The notes: a model not told the origin generated them from the sequence alone. A stretch of 20,350 nt of DNA from Vallitalea maricola (GCF_036985595.1 NZ_BTPU01000057.1:1-20350); one strand, 5' to 3'; positions 7,116 through 15,963 are shown, counted from the stretch's first letter. Program-made: numbers and translations.

Positions 7116-8102
7116 TTAGCAACTTTCCCTGATAACAAGTTCTGATGAAAGACTTATTAGATTAGAAACCTTTTCTCCTTCTAATTTACTTATAAGACTG
7201 TTGGCAGCCATTGTCCCTAGTCCGAAACATGGTCTATGTACAGTACTTAGATTAGGAGTAACATATTTACATAACTCTATATCATCAAACCCGATAATTG
7301 CCATCTGTTCTGGAATACTGATTCCGTACTCTTTAAAAGCACGCATGGCACCTATTGCCATTTCGTCATTGCTAACGAAAAAAGCACTAGGCAATTGTTT
7401 TGAAGGAATATTTTCCAAGAACTCTCTAACAACTTGGTACCCTCCTTCTTCTGTAAAATTAGAAGTTAGACACCATTGTTTTGGAAAGTCCAAGTTAAAT
7501 TTATCCATAGCATTTATAAATCCTTTATAACGTGTATTGTTATCATACGAATTGTTTGGACCTCCTAGGAAACCAATTTTTCTATGTCCTTTTTCATAAA
7601 AATAATTGATTGCCTCATAAGCTCCTGATTCGTTATTAATTAAAATACTGGTTATATTTTTATTTTTTATTTCTCTATCTAAAACTACAATAGGGAAATT
7701 ATCCCCTGCTAAATCTTTTATCATATTGTCACTTAGATATGAGGCCAAAATAACAGCACCATCAACAAATCTTTCAGATAATACTTTTGTGATTTCACTT
7801 TTCTCCGAAAAACATTCAGCTGCAATAACTTCATAGCCATATTTTTTAGCAGCCTTGCTCACGCCATGAATAATTTCTTGATAAATGGGTCCAATAAACT
7901 CATTTACTACTACTGCTATCATATGGTTTCTTTTCATTTTTAAGCTTCTTGCAATACCACTGGGTTTATAATCCAATTCTTTTACTGCAGCATATACTTT
8001 TTTCTTAGTTTCCTCGCTTATGCTTCTTGTTCCGTTTAGAGCATATGATACTGTCGATATAGAAACTCCTGCTAATTTTGCTACATCTTTTATTGTAGGC
8101 AC
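7116..8102 (-). CDS. LacI-family transcriptional regulator
   Basis: The 328-residue protein begins with the LacI helix-turn-helix and hinge (IKDVAKLAGVSISTVSYALNG, then YKPSGIARSLK). A periplasmic-binding-protein-like effector domain follows (GFIGG-type strand KIGFLGGP, SNDEMAIGAMRAFKEYG, GFDDIELCKYVTPNLSTVHRP). The start is GTG 8102-8100, placed behind GAGGGTGATG. It has its own promoter and is followed by the GH3 gene. By position it should control the sugar importer/GH94/GH3 locus, with the imported oligosaccharide or a product as effector. The CpG-centred palindrome cluster before the binding-protein gene (14686-14703) is a good operator candidate. The effector and sign of control are inferred. 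Confidence 0.93.
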   Translation of the reverse strand: MPTIKDVAKLAGVSISTVSYALNGTRSISEETKKKVYAAVKELDYKPSGIARSLKMKRNHMIAVVVNEFIGPIYQEIIHGVSKAAKKYGYEVIAAECFSEKSEITKVLSERFVDGAVILASYLSDNMIKDLAGDNFPIVVLDREIKNKNITSILINNESGAYEAINYFYEKGHRKIGFLGGPNNSYDNNTRYKGFINAMDKFNLDFPKQWCLTSNFTEEGGYQVVREFLENIPSKQLPSAFFVSNDEMAIGAMRAFKEYGISIPEQMAIIGFDDIELCKYVTPNLSTVHRPCFGLGTMAANSLISKLEGEKVSNLISLSSELVIRESC

Positions 8103-8136
8103 TTATCATCACCCTCTTCTATCCCTGCTTTTACCT

Positions 8137-8164
8137 ATTATAACATATCAGATTAATATACCAA
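8137..8164 (-). promoter_or_regulatory. Putative sigma-A promoter for lacI-GH3
   Basis: On the minus strand TTGGTA (8164-8159), a 16-nt spacer and a perfect TATAAT (8142-8137) lie 34 nt before the LacI GTG start, immediately after the GH94 stop codon. This would let lacI and the GH3 gene be expressed apart from the upstream importer operon, although read-through is also possible since no terminator is seen. Confidence 0.55.
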
Positions 8165-8176
8165 AACTAATATAAC

Positions 8177-11100
8177 TTACTCAACGTAGATATTAACAAT
8201 ACCCTCTTGCTTCAAAATATCTTCAAAAGTATTTTTATCAACGGTAATTCCACCATGACGATATTCATTATCGAATATGGCAAAATCTATTTCCTTATCA
8301 TTTATAATAACTTTTCTTATTTTACCTGTGTCACCCTTTATATGATAAATCCATTTTACAGGTTTTCTCATATAATTATAATTCAGAATCAATCCATCCA
8401 ATTCCTTACTAAGTATAGGATCAATAATTATTGAATTGGATGTCATCCTTATACCAAGAATATTGCTTATAATTTGATTTAGATATATTCCAGGACCACT
8501 TGAATATATACGCCATCCGCCTTTTACACCTATATCACCATTACGAAGCTTATCAAAGTTCTCTTCATATATATATCGATCATTGAACATTCCTTCAGAA
8601 CTACTGAAATATGTGTTACTCTGTCTTATTTCTGCATTTGGAACTTTTTCTTGTATTAGTATTGGATTTATCTTCATCATTGCATCCCATGCTTCTTGAG
8701 CCAATCCTAACTTAGCTACAGCCTCTATATATCGAATATGAGCATGAATATAATTTAGACTTATTTCTCTTCCAACATTAGATGCTTGTTCAGCTCTTTT
8801 AAAATATTCAATTACTCCACCTTTGTAACATGCAGGATGATTCATGAGTCTAACTCCATCAGTACAATTAAGATGTTCATCTATAATTCTTACATTCATA
8901 TCAGCTTGCTGTTTTGATACTAATTCTGAAATAATACTTCTTGTCATAGGTAATAATCTATATTCAATACCAGTTTTATTATCTTCTGGATGAAGCATAT
9001 ATTCCATATCTTTTTCATTTTCAAAATACGCAAATCCTGCAATAACTCCACCTTTTATCAATAATTCATTGAAATCTTTATTGATTGATTCTGACAATCC
9101 TAGAAGTTCTTTGGACCAATCCTTATCTACTTTTTCAAGAACTTCACCAAGTTGTTTAATTACCTGATATGTAAGTGCTACAGTCCATGAACTTACTAAT
9201 TTCTCTTTTAATTCTTCACTGGCAGGTTGAAGTGTATCATCCCAATCTCCTCCAGCATAAGAGATTAAAGTCGTATCATACATAAAACGTTGTTTTATGG
9301 TATCTACAGCATATTTCATATGTTCTATAAGAGTTTCTTGCTCATTAGAGATGCTTCCATCAATATTTCTGAAACCTATTAATTCATTTACAATATTAGT
9401 ATCACCTGTAACTCTTAGATAATCTCCAACTACTTTCAATGGCCAAAGTACCACATCTCCATGACAATCTTCCTGCTGTATATGATAATTATCAATCATA
9501 AACCATTGAGGCCATTCCTTATTTTCAAAAAACTGATGTGAATATATCTCAATGATTATATCTCTAACTACTTCATAATGCTGAGTTGCCATAAAATATT
9601 CAATAGGTCCCTGACAAATATCTCTAGTTCCCCAAGCTGCTCCGCCTGGTTGTTCCAATCCGTGAGGTACAGCATAATGTATCATAGCATTATGAGTGTA
9701 CCACCAGAAAATCTCATTTATCTTAACTATATCCCTATTATCTTTTCCTGGCAAATCTAAGCTGAAGCCACAAGTAAGTCTTTCGTAGAATTCATTATAT
9801 TTTTTCTTCTCTGTTTCAAAATTATAATTATATTTTCTGTCTTCTCTATATCCAAGATTACCTGATATAATTAATTGTACAGATGCTGAAGGCTTAATTT
9901 TCAGTGTTAATAGTGTACCATTACGAACCTTGTCATCTTCAAAGAACACATTATCTTGTATTACATCCATTTGTGAACCATTTAACCTAATAGTATAATG
10001 AAGGTTTTCGTAAACTTTTCCTGTGAAACTATTAGAATTTGGTCTAAGGACTATTTTATTACTATCTATCTCAACTTCACATTGATTTTGAAATTCATGC
10101 TCTCCCATTACCAATTGATTAGTAATGAGCATCTCATATGCTCTTCCAAGTTCAGATTTAATTTCTAATATAACATCTGATGAATCAGCCGCTACGTAAC
10201 TAGTAACAATCAACATATCTTCATCAATTTTATAGTACCATCTTGCAAAGTTCTGTCCCATCTCATATGCAGCAGGTAGAGTTAGAATTCGGTATCTTCC
10301 ACTGTTTTTAATATAAATACGTTGTCCTGAATTCTTTTGTATATTCAATGTTCCTCTTGTTTGAGATAACATCTTGTTAAGAGAGGTATTACCTACTACA
10401 AGTTGTGAATTAAAAACACCATACATATAATTAGTAGATGTTATAGTTTCTTTACTTATATTTTTCTCATCTACGGCATTTGCAATGATATGTCCACTAG
10501 GTCTTTCTTCCAGCAACTCTTTTTCTTGTAAAACAATATGCTTATGTCCATTACTGAAAAAGGAAAGCAATTTACCTTGAACTTTTTCCTCTAGAATTCG
10601 TGTAGGAAAATATTTATCTAGTTCATTATTACTCAGTGTATCACTATATAAAGGTTCACCAATACTATCTGATAAACTAACTTTTTTTACTCTAATAAAA
10701 TCATCACTCTTTACCTTATCTATATACTTCCTAGCATTTTCTTTTTCTTCATTAAATTCAATTGTTTCAACAGCTTTTTTAAAATCCTTTTGAAATACTC
10801 CATAAAATCCAAAGTTTACTGGTTTGTCCATCATTATTTTTTTAGTTTGAAGAGCAATATAGCTCAATTCATATTGATAATTATCATTTTCAAGATTACC
10901 TTCTAAAGCTGCTTCTTGATTATTTTTCTTATATGTTTTACAAAAAAATTGTGTTGCATCTGTAGAATAACCTACAGTCTCTATACCTTTACTTCCCTGT
11001 TGAATATATGGATATCCACAGGATTGTTTTTGATTTTGTCTGGAACTTATAACATATCCACATTTTCCTTTTAAGACTTTATGGTCTATATATTGACTGA

Positions 11101-11524
11101 TATACAATTCGTTGGCTAATACTCCACCTTTATCTGCAATGCTTATATCTTGTCCATATACTATATCTACCGTTTCATTATTTCCATCCAGTATGATATC
11201 GTAACACCATGTATTCTCATTAACTAGGGTAAGTGTTATTTTATATATTATTCCTTCAATATTACCCTCCCATCTGACACTTTCATCATTATAGGAAAAT
11301 AAACTATTAGAATTTATACCTAACATTTTATAGTTATCAATCTTAGTATCTTTGTAAATACGAAGATATATATTATTTATTGAACCATAGATAGGGTCAC
11401 CTATCATCTGATTAATCATTATTTCATTATTTCTTATTTCTCTTAAATCTCCTGTATCTAAAAAAGTAAATTGCGTACTATCTTTTTTAATACTTATAAG
11501 ATTATTTTCTTGTCTTAATCTCAA
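8177..11524 (-). CDS. GH94 glycoside phosphorylase, probable 1,2-beta-oligoglucan (sophorooligosaccharide) phosphorylase
   Basis: The protein has about 1115 residues. A long N-terminal beta-rich part is followed by an (alpha/alpha)6-barrel that carries GH94 hallmarks: WWYTHNAMIHYAVPHGLEQPGG, AWGTRDICQGPIEYF, and GGDWDD (residues 761-766 counted from ATG 11533), the motif holding the catalytic Asp. A YAGGDWDDTLQPA stretch and length above 1100 residues fit characterised 1,2-beta-oligoglucan phosphorylases of Listeria and Lachnoclostridium better than cellobiose phosphorylases of about 800 residues. No signal peptide is present: it works in the cytoplasm, converting beta-1,2-glucooligosaccharides plus phosphate to glucose-1-phosphate. 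The ribosome site TAGGAGG overlaps the stop of the preceding permease and abuts ATG 11533, so TTG 11524 (9-nt spacing) is the likelier start. Linkage specificity is inferred from size and neighbours. Confidence 0.8.
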   Translation of the reverse strand: MRLRQENNLISIKKDSTQFTFLDTGDLREIRNNEIMINQMIGDPIYGSINNIYLRIYKDTKIDNYKMLGINSNSLFSYNDESVRWEGNIEGIIYKITLTLVNENTWCYDIILDGNNETVDIVYGQDISIADKGGVLANELYISQYIDHKVLKGKCGYVISSRQNQKQSCGYPYIQQGSKGIETVGYSTDATQFFCKTYKKNNQEAALEGNLENDNYQYELSYIALQTKKIMMDKPVNFGFYGVFQKDFKKAVETIEFNEEKENARKYIDKVKSDDFIRVKKVSLSDSIGEPLYSDTLSNNELDKYFPTRILEEKVQGKLLSFFSNGHKHIVLQEKELLEERPSGHIIANAVDEKNISKETITSTNYMYGVFNSQLVVGNTSLNKMLSQTRGTLNIQKNSGQRIYIKNSGRYRILTLPAAYEMGQNFARWYYKIDEDMLIVTSYVAADSSDVILEIKSELGRAYEMLITNQLVMGEHEFQNQCEVEIDSNKIVLRPNSNSFTGKVYENLHYTIRLNGSQMDVIQDNVFFEDDKVRNGTLLTLKIKPSASVQLIISGNLGYREDRKYNYNFETEKKKYNEFYERLTCGFSLDLPGKDNRDIVKINEIFWWYTHNAMIHYAVPHGLEQPGGAAWGTRDICQGPIEYFMATQHYEVVRDIIIEIYSHQFFENKEWPQWFMIDNYHIQQEDCHGDVVLWPLKVVGDYLRVTGDTNIVNELIGFRNIDGSISNEQETLIEHMKYAVDTIKQRFMYDTTLISYAGGDWDDTLQPASEELKEKLVSSWTVALTYQVIKQLGEVLEKVDKDWSKELLGLSESINKDFNELLIKGGVIAGFAYFENEKDMEYMLHPEDNKTGIEYRLLPMTRSIISELVSKQQADMNVRIIDEHLNCTDGVRLMNHPACYKGGVIEYFKRAEQASNVGREISLNYIHAHIRYIEAVAKLGLAQEAWDAMMKINPILIQEKVPNAEIRQSNTYFSSSEGMFNDRYIYEENFDKLRNGDIGVKGGWRIYSSGPGIYLNQIISNILGIRMTSNSIIIDPILSKELDGLILNYNYMRKPVKWIYHIKGDTGKIRKVIINDKEIDFAIFDNEYRHGGITVDKNTFEDILKQEGIVNIYVE

Positions 11525-11537
11525 TATGTGCATCCTC

Positions 11538-12362
11538 CTATTTTATTCCTGAAGTAACAAATCCTTCCATGATGTGTTTCTGGAATATGCAAAAAATAAT
11601 CATTATAGGTACTACCATTATTGAAGCACCTGCCATCTGTAAAGCAAAGTTGGTTACATTTTGTCCCTTTAGTAAGGATAATCCTACAGATAATGTATAG
11701 AATTTCTCATCATTGGCAATTATCAATGGCCATAAAAAATTATTCCATCCTGCTATGAATGTCAATATTCCTTGTACTGCTAAAATTGGTTTTGATATTG
11801 GTATAATCAATTTAAAAAATATATAATATTCCCCTGCACCATCTATTCTGGCAGCCTCCATAAGTTCATTAGGAACTCCTCCCATGAACTGCTTGAAGAG
11901 GAATATATTAAATGCACCTACAAGACCTGGTAACACAATACCTAACATAGTATTAATAAGTCCCATTTTATTAAGTATGAGATAAACTGGAATCATAGTA
12001 ACCTGTGAAGGTATCATCATTGTTGCAAGTACCATATAGAATAAAAATTTCTTCCCAGGAAACTTAAATTTACCAAAGGCATATCCTGCCATAGCATTAA
12101 ATAATAATCCAATAAAGAATATGGCAACTACTATCAACGTGTTTTTCAAGTAAACCAAGAAATTCAACTCTTTAAATAATTTTATATAATTTTCTAATGT
12201 TGGTACTTTGGGAAATAAAGTTGGTGGCACAAGCATAGCTTCATTTGCATGTTTGAATGAAGAAAAAATCATCCAAATGAATGGTGTTAACATCAAAATA
12301 CCACCTATGGTAAGTAATATTATCACAATAATTTTATCTATTTTCATTTTATCTTTTTTCAT
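11538..12362 (-). CDS. ABC sugar importer permease, MalG type
   Basis: The protein has 274 residues with six hydrophobic helices. The EAA loop EAARIDGAGEYYIFFKLIIP contacts the ATPase in binding-protein-dependent sugar importers. The C-terminal end (FVTSGIK) resembles the G-V/S-x-K tail of MalG-type permeases. ATG 12362 is chosen because GAGGTGAG stands 5 nt ahead of it; an upstream in-frame ATG at 12401 would overlap the preceding gene and lacks a site. It forms the membrane channel with the MalF-type partner 25 nt upstream. The stop codon TAG is part of the ribosome site of the GH94 gene, so the two are translationally linked. Confidence 0.92.
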   Translation of the reverse strand: MKKDKMKIDKIIVIILLTIGGILMLTPFIWMIFSSFKHANEAMLVPPTLFPKVPTLENYIKLFKELNFLVYLKNTLIVVAIFFIGLLFNAMAGYAFGKFKFPGKKFLFYMVLATMMIPSQVTMIPVYLILNKMGLINTMLGIVLPGLVGAFNIFLFKQFMGGVPNELMEAARIDGAGEYYIFFKLIIPISKPILAVQGILTFIAGWNNFLWPLIIANDEKFYTLSVGLSLLKGQNVTNFALQMAGASIMVVPIMIIFCIFQKHIMEGFVTSGIK

Positions 12363-12387
12363 TTTTCTCACCTCAGTTATCATAGTT

Positions 12388-13287
12388 TTATTCCCATGCA
12401 TCTTGTTTATTAATTCTAAATTGTATAAGTGTTACTATAATAATAATTACAAATAATACAAATGAACCTGCAGCAGCATATCCGAACTGACTTTGCTTAA
12501 ATCCATTTTGATAAATGAATAATGCCATTGAATTGGTATGTCCTAGAGGTCCTCCGCTAGTCATGACCATTGGTTCTTCAAAAAATTGTATCCAACCTAT
12601 TAAAGTCGTTATAGTAACAAAGAATGTAGAAAATCTTAACTGAGGTAATGTGATATAGCGTAAAGTCTGGAATTTTTTAGCTCCATCAATTTTGGCTGCT
12701 TCATAATATGATTTTGGTATACCCTTTAAGGCAGCTACAAATATCAACATATTTATTCCTATAGCTTTCCACACAGCTAAAATAATAAGTGATATCTTTG
12801 CAAGTATAGGATCTTGCAACCAGCGAAGTCCTTCTAATCCTAATCCATTTAAGATATTATTCAGAAGACCATAATTTGTATTATATAAGAATCCCCATAC
12901 AACTGCTACTGCAACGATGTTAGTAACGGCAGGGGCATAGTATACTACTCTAAAAAAGGAAAATATCTTTTCTGTACCATAATTTATCAAAAGTGCTGAT
13001 GTAAGAGATAAAAAAACTACAAAAGGTACACCAATCACAACATAAAATATTGTATTACGAATTGCTTGATGGAAATCAGCATCTTTCAATAATTCAATAT
13101 AGTTTTCAAGTCCAATAAAATCAATATTATTAAAATTGGCTAATCCTTTGATATTCATATCTGTAAAGCTTATTCCTACAGAAACAAAAATCGGAATGAT
13201 AGAAAACATAAATAGTAATATTATAGCTGGAGCTATGAATAGGTAAGGATATTTGTATTTATTCAATTTACTAATAAAATTTTTCAT
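12388..13287 (-). CDS. ABC sugar importer permease, MalF type
   Basis: The 299-residue protein starts at ATG 13287 behind CAGGTGA. It has six predicted helices, the N-terminal YPYLFIAPAIILLFMFSIIP typical of CUT1-family permeases, and an EAA loop YEAAKIDGAKKFQTLRYITL. It pairs with the MalG-type permease to pass an oligosaccharide delivered by the lipoprotein encoded upstream. A strong hairpin lies in the 101-nt gap between the binding-protein gene and this gene. Confidence 0.92.
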   Translation of the reverse strand: MKNFISKLNKYKYPYLFIAPAIILLFMFSIIPIFVSVGISFTDMNIKGLANFNNIDFIGLENYIELLKDADFHQAIRNTIFYVVIGVPFVVFLSLTSALLINYGTEKIFSFFRVVYYAPAVTNIVAVAVVWGFLYNTNYGLLNNILNGLGLEGLRWLQDPILAKISLIILAVWKAIGINMLIFVAALKGIPKSYYEAAKIDGAKKFQTLRYITLPQLRFSTFFVTITTLIGWIQFFEEPMVMTSGGPLGHTNSMALFIYQNGFKQSQFGYAAAGSFVLFVIIIIVTLIQFRINKQDAWE

Positions 13288-13313
13288 TTAGTCACCTGAT
13301 TTCTGATTAAAAT

Positions 13314-13359
13314 GGGGCTGTCGGATAGCCATCCAAAAAATGTATTATCCGACAGCCCC
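13314..13359 (-). promoter_or_regulatory. Strong intergenic stem-loop between binding-protein and permease genes
   Basis: GGGGCTGTCGGATA (13314-13327) and TATCCGACAGCCCC (13346-13359) form a perfect 14-bp, GC-rich stem with an 18-nt loop, striking in this AT-rich DNA. The minus-strand transcript continues with ATTTTAAT rather than a full T run, so it is either a partial terminator or an mRNA 3'-end protector. Such hairpins after binding-protein genes commonly raise binding protein over permease levels; that role here is inferred. Confidence 0.8.
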
Positions 13360-13388
13360 TTATTTTATGTATAAGTAATTAAAACTAA

Positions 13389-14654
13389 TTACTTATCAAG
13401 CATCTTTTCAACTGTCTTGTTCAATTCATCTAATTCTGTTTCAATATCAGCTCCACCGATACTAATTTCTTCGAGGCTTTTCTTAACTTCCATTGCAATT
13501 GATTCCCACTCTGGAATGAATGGTGCTATTTTTGAATTTTTCATTTGTTCTCCAAAAGCACTAAAGAATGGGTCACTTACAAGGCTTTCATCATTCCATG
13601 CTTCTGTTCTTGCAGGTAAGCATTTCGCTACGTCAAACCATTTTACTTGTGTTTGTACTTCTGTCATATAAGAAATGAATTTCAAAGCTGCTTCTTCATT
13701 CTTGGTATTATCAAAAATTACAAGATTAGAACCGCCTACAGATGATGTGTTATTTTCTTTAGCTGGAACAGTACGAACAGCCCATTTTCCATCTATCTCT
13801 GGAACTTGATTCTTGATAATGTTTATCATCCATGGTCCACTTACAAACATTGGTTTGATTCCTTCTTTAAAAGCTTGAATTAAATCCATATCATCTTGAA
13901 TTGGTGCTAATCCTTCTTCAAAGAAACTATTAAGATATTTTACTGCTTCAACATATTCTGGCTCATTAAATAGAGGTTTACCATCTTTTATTATTTCTGA
14001 ACCGTTTTGCCATCCGTAAGGAATTGAAAATACTTGGTCTGCTAAGTCAAAACTTATTCCATAGTACTCATCTCCTCTTGCTGACAGCTTAGTTGCTGCG
14101 TCTTTTAATTCATCCCATGTATTAGGTCCTTCAGTATATCCTACTTCTTCTAATAAGTCAGTTCTGTAGAACATAGCACGTGTATCAACATACCAAGGTA
14201 CACCTATATATTTACCATCAAATTTTGTAGTATCTACTGAACTATCAAAGTAATTAGCAGGGTCTAGATTAGGATATTCATCAATATATTGTGTTAGATC
14301 CTTTAATACTCCTGCTTCTGCAAATTCTGGAATCCATGTTGTACCTAATTGAACAACATCTGGTCCTTTACCTGAAGCAACTGCCATTAATAATTTATCA
14401 TGTGCCTGATCCCAAGGAATAGCTTGTACAACCATATCAATATTAGGGTTTTTTGTTTCAAAATCATTCTCAATCTCTGATAATAATTTTGCTTCTTCAC
14501 CCATACCCCATATATTTAAAGTTACTTTTTCATCTACACCTTCTGTTTTTGAGTCATTTTCTTTTGGAGTACTATTATCTTTTGAACCGCATCCTACAAA
14601 AAGTGATACAGTCAATAACATACAGAGAACTCCTGCTAAAAATTTCTTACTCAT
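13389..14654 (-). CDS. ABC importer solute-binding lipoprotein (sugar, family 1 type)
   Basis: The 421-residue protein has a lipoprotein signal (LLTVSLFVGC, lipidated Cys22), a low-complexity linker of Asn/Lys/Glu/Asp, and an SBP fold: LNIWGMGEEAKLLSEIENDF, GKGPDVVQLGTTWIPEFAEAG, GVPWYVDTRAMFYRTDLLEE and GGSNLVIFDNT. It would be anchored outside the membrane and deliver oligosaccharide to the two permeases. From the GH94/GH3 context the ligand is probably beta-1,2-glucooligosaccharide, as shown for the equivalent Listeria innocua binding protein. It starts at ATG 14654 behind AAAGGAGGAAA and is the first gene of the operon. Confidence 0.93.
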   Translation of the reverse strand: MSKKFLAGVLCMLLTVSLFVGCGSKDNSTPKENDSKTEGVDEKVTLNIWGMGEEAKLLSEIENDFETKNPNIDMVVQAIPWDQAHDKLLMAVASGKGPDVVQLGTTWIPEFAEAGVLKDLTQYIDEYPNLDPANYFDSSVDTTKFDGKYIGVPWYVDTRAMFYRTDLLEEVGYTEGPNTWDELKDAATKLSARGDEYYGISFDLADQVFSIPYGWQNGSEIIKDGKPLFNEPEYVEAVKYLNSFFEEGLAPIQDDMDLIQAFKEGIKPMFVSGPWMINIIKNQVPEIDGKWAVRTVPAKENNTSSVGGSNLVIFDNTKNEEAALKFISYMTEVQTQVKWFDVAKCLPARTEAWNDESLVSDPFFSAFGEQMKNSKIAPFIPEWESIAMEVKKSLEEISIGGADIETELDELNKTVEKMLDK

Positions 14655-14685
14655 AATTATTTCCTCCTTTAATTATCAATATAAT

Positions 14686-14703
14686 GTTTCGAAACGTTTA
14701 AAC
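14686..14703. promoter_or_regulatory. LacI-type operator candidate: nested palindromes
   Basis: Within 18 bases three perfect palindromes overlap: GTTTCGAAAC (14686-14695), AAACGTTT (14692-14699) and GTTTAAAC (14696-14703). A CpG-centred AAACGTTT core is typical of LacI-family operators. The site lies between the putative promoter and the ribosome site of the binding-protein gene, fitting repression by the LacI protein encoded in this locus. It does not fit the CcpA cre consensus well. Confidence 0.6.
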
Positions 14704-14736
14704 TGTTAGCCAAAAAATTTTTATTAGCTTGTAAGT

Positions 14737-14765
14737 ATAATAACATCTTATTTTATATTTTTCAA
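14737..14765 (-). promoter_or_regulatory. Putative sigma-A promoter of the sugar-uptake operon
   Basis: On the minus strand TTGAAA (14765-14760), a 17-nt spacer and TATTAT (14742-14737) form a good housekeeping promoter about 80 nt before the binding-protein start. The palindrome cluster lies 34-51 nt downstream of the -10, where a bound repressor could block elongation. Confidence 0.5.
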
Positions 14766-15026
14766 GTATATTTTTTATAATTTGTATATTTTTATTATTT
14801 TATTTGATATTATATTGTTATATTTTCCCTCATCTCATGTTTTATATTGAGCAATATTATATTTAAGATTATATTTTTATTCGATACGTTTCACCTTTAT
14901 ATAGGTTTTTGTAATCTGAATTATCATCTTTTATCCATAATATATTTTTATTCTTTTATATTTGAGTATCCCTCATATTGTCAATCTTTATTCCAACAAA
15001 AGGATTAAGAAATCTCATAAAATGGC

Positions 15027-15060
15027 ATTAAAAAATCACAGTAATTAATTTCTGTGATTT
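15027..15060 (-). terminator. Intrinsic terminator of the 15098-16386 gene group
   Basis: On the minus strand AAATCACAG (15060-15052) pairs with CTGTGATTT (15041-15033) over a 10-nt loop and is followed by further T residues. It sits about 40 nt after the stop of the seven-helix membrane protein gene. Confidence 0.75.
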
Positions 15061-15097
15061 ATGTTGCATAAATATTTTATTATTTTAATAAAATAGG

Positions 15098-15916
15098 CTA
15101 AATAACTTCTAAAAACATTAGTAAAAGGATTCCGCAAAATATGAATCCACTTACTGTCAACATATTTTTCTTCTCTTCTTTATTAAAACTATTTTTGATA
15201 TGTATAATGGATTTATATAATAAAACGCTTAGTATTAAGATGCTTATCAACTCAGTCAAATGTATATTAATATTTCCAATATAATCATATTGATTAATGA
15301 CTTCACCTATTTTGATTATTAAAATATAAACCAATCCAATTATATTAACATACCAAAAAACATTTAATTTTCTTCTATATGTAGCAACTACTATAATATT
15401 TATAATTAGTATTAACAAACTAAATATAGCTATTAGGAAATCATTTCCACAACCAAACTCATATAGTGTTTTTGAATAGTATGAAAAACCATGTTGAAAT
15501 AATAATGTCACAATTAAAAAGACTATGTTTAGTATATTAAGCCATACTAATGTAAATTCTAGATTATTTTCTTGTTTATTATCTTTAAAAGTAATATCTC
15601 TTTTTCTCCTATTTAGCAGATACATTATTCCCCAAAAACATAGTATTCCAATCAATACAACATCTATATAAACTGAATATATCAATGATTGGAAATAATT
15701 AACTTCAAAATTAAAAAAGGATTTATTACTATCAAATGCATTGAACATATTAAAATCATCGATGCTACCTTTAGCGGTTGATGAATAGTCCTCAATTATA
15801 TCATTCATATTATTATTAAAACTTAAGTTATAATTATAATCTCTATATGCTGCTATCAAAATAACAACAATTACGGTCAATATACATATTACACTCATTT
15901 TAAAACGTTTGTTCAT
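15098..15916 (-). CDS. Membrane protein of unknown function, about seven helices
   Basis: The protein has 272 residues from ATG 15916. An in-frame ATG at 15931 lies inside the ribosome site GAGGAG and is not favoured. There is one N-terminal helix (about 8-26), then an asparagine-rich outward segment of about 45 residues, then six further helices ending at the C-terminus. No family was recognised and no catalytic motif is visible. It follows the 140-aa anchored protein by 47 nt and is followed by a terminator, so the two probably form one transcript. It could be part of a sensing or immunity-type membrane system, but that is speculation. Confidence 0.7.
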   Translation of the reverse strand: MNKRFKMSVICILTVIVVILIAAYRDYNYNLSFNNNMNDIIEDYSSTAKGSIDDFNMFNAFDSNKSFFNFEVNYFQSLIYSVYIDVVLIGILCFWGIMYLLNRRKRDITFKDNKQENNLEFTLVWLNILNIVFLIVTLLFQHGFSYYSKTLYEFGCGNDFLIAIFSLLILIINIIVVATYRRKLNVFWYVNIIGLVYILIIKIGEVINQYDYIGNINIHLTELISILILSVLLYKSIIHIKNSFNKEEKKNMLTVSGFIFCGILLLMFLEVI

Positions 15917-15963
15917 ATAATTACTCCTCATATATTATCTTATATTTTGCTATTAGTTATCAA

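Larger units (their letters stand above)
14655..15026. other. Leader / intergenic region upstream of the sugar operon
   Basis: About 370 AT-rich bases without a recognisable gene. The part next to the binding-protein gene holds its promoter and a palindrome cluster; the remainder, about 14770-15026, shows no coding signal or clear structure. Confidence 0.5.

Noticed and set aside
12208..12456. Plus-strand frame of 82 codons across the permease junction
   Set aside because: It is antisense to two well-supported permease genes and has no ribosome site.
14686..14703. CcpA catabolite-repression (cre) site
   Set aside because: Centred on the CG, the outer positions of the cre consensus (TG and CA ends) do not match; a local LacI operator fits better.
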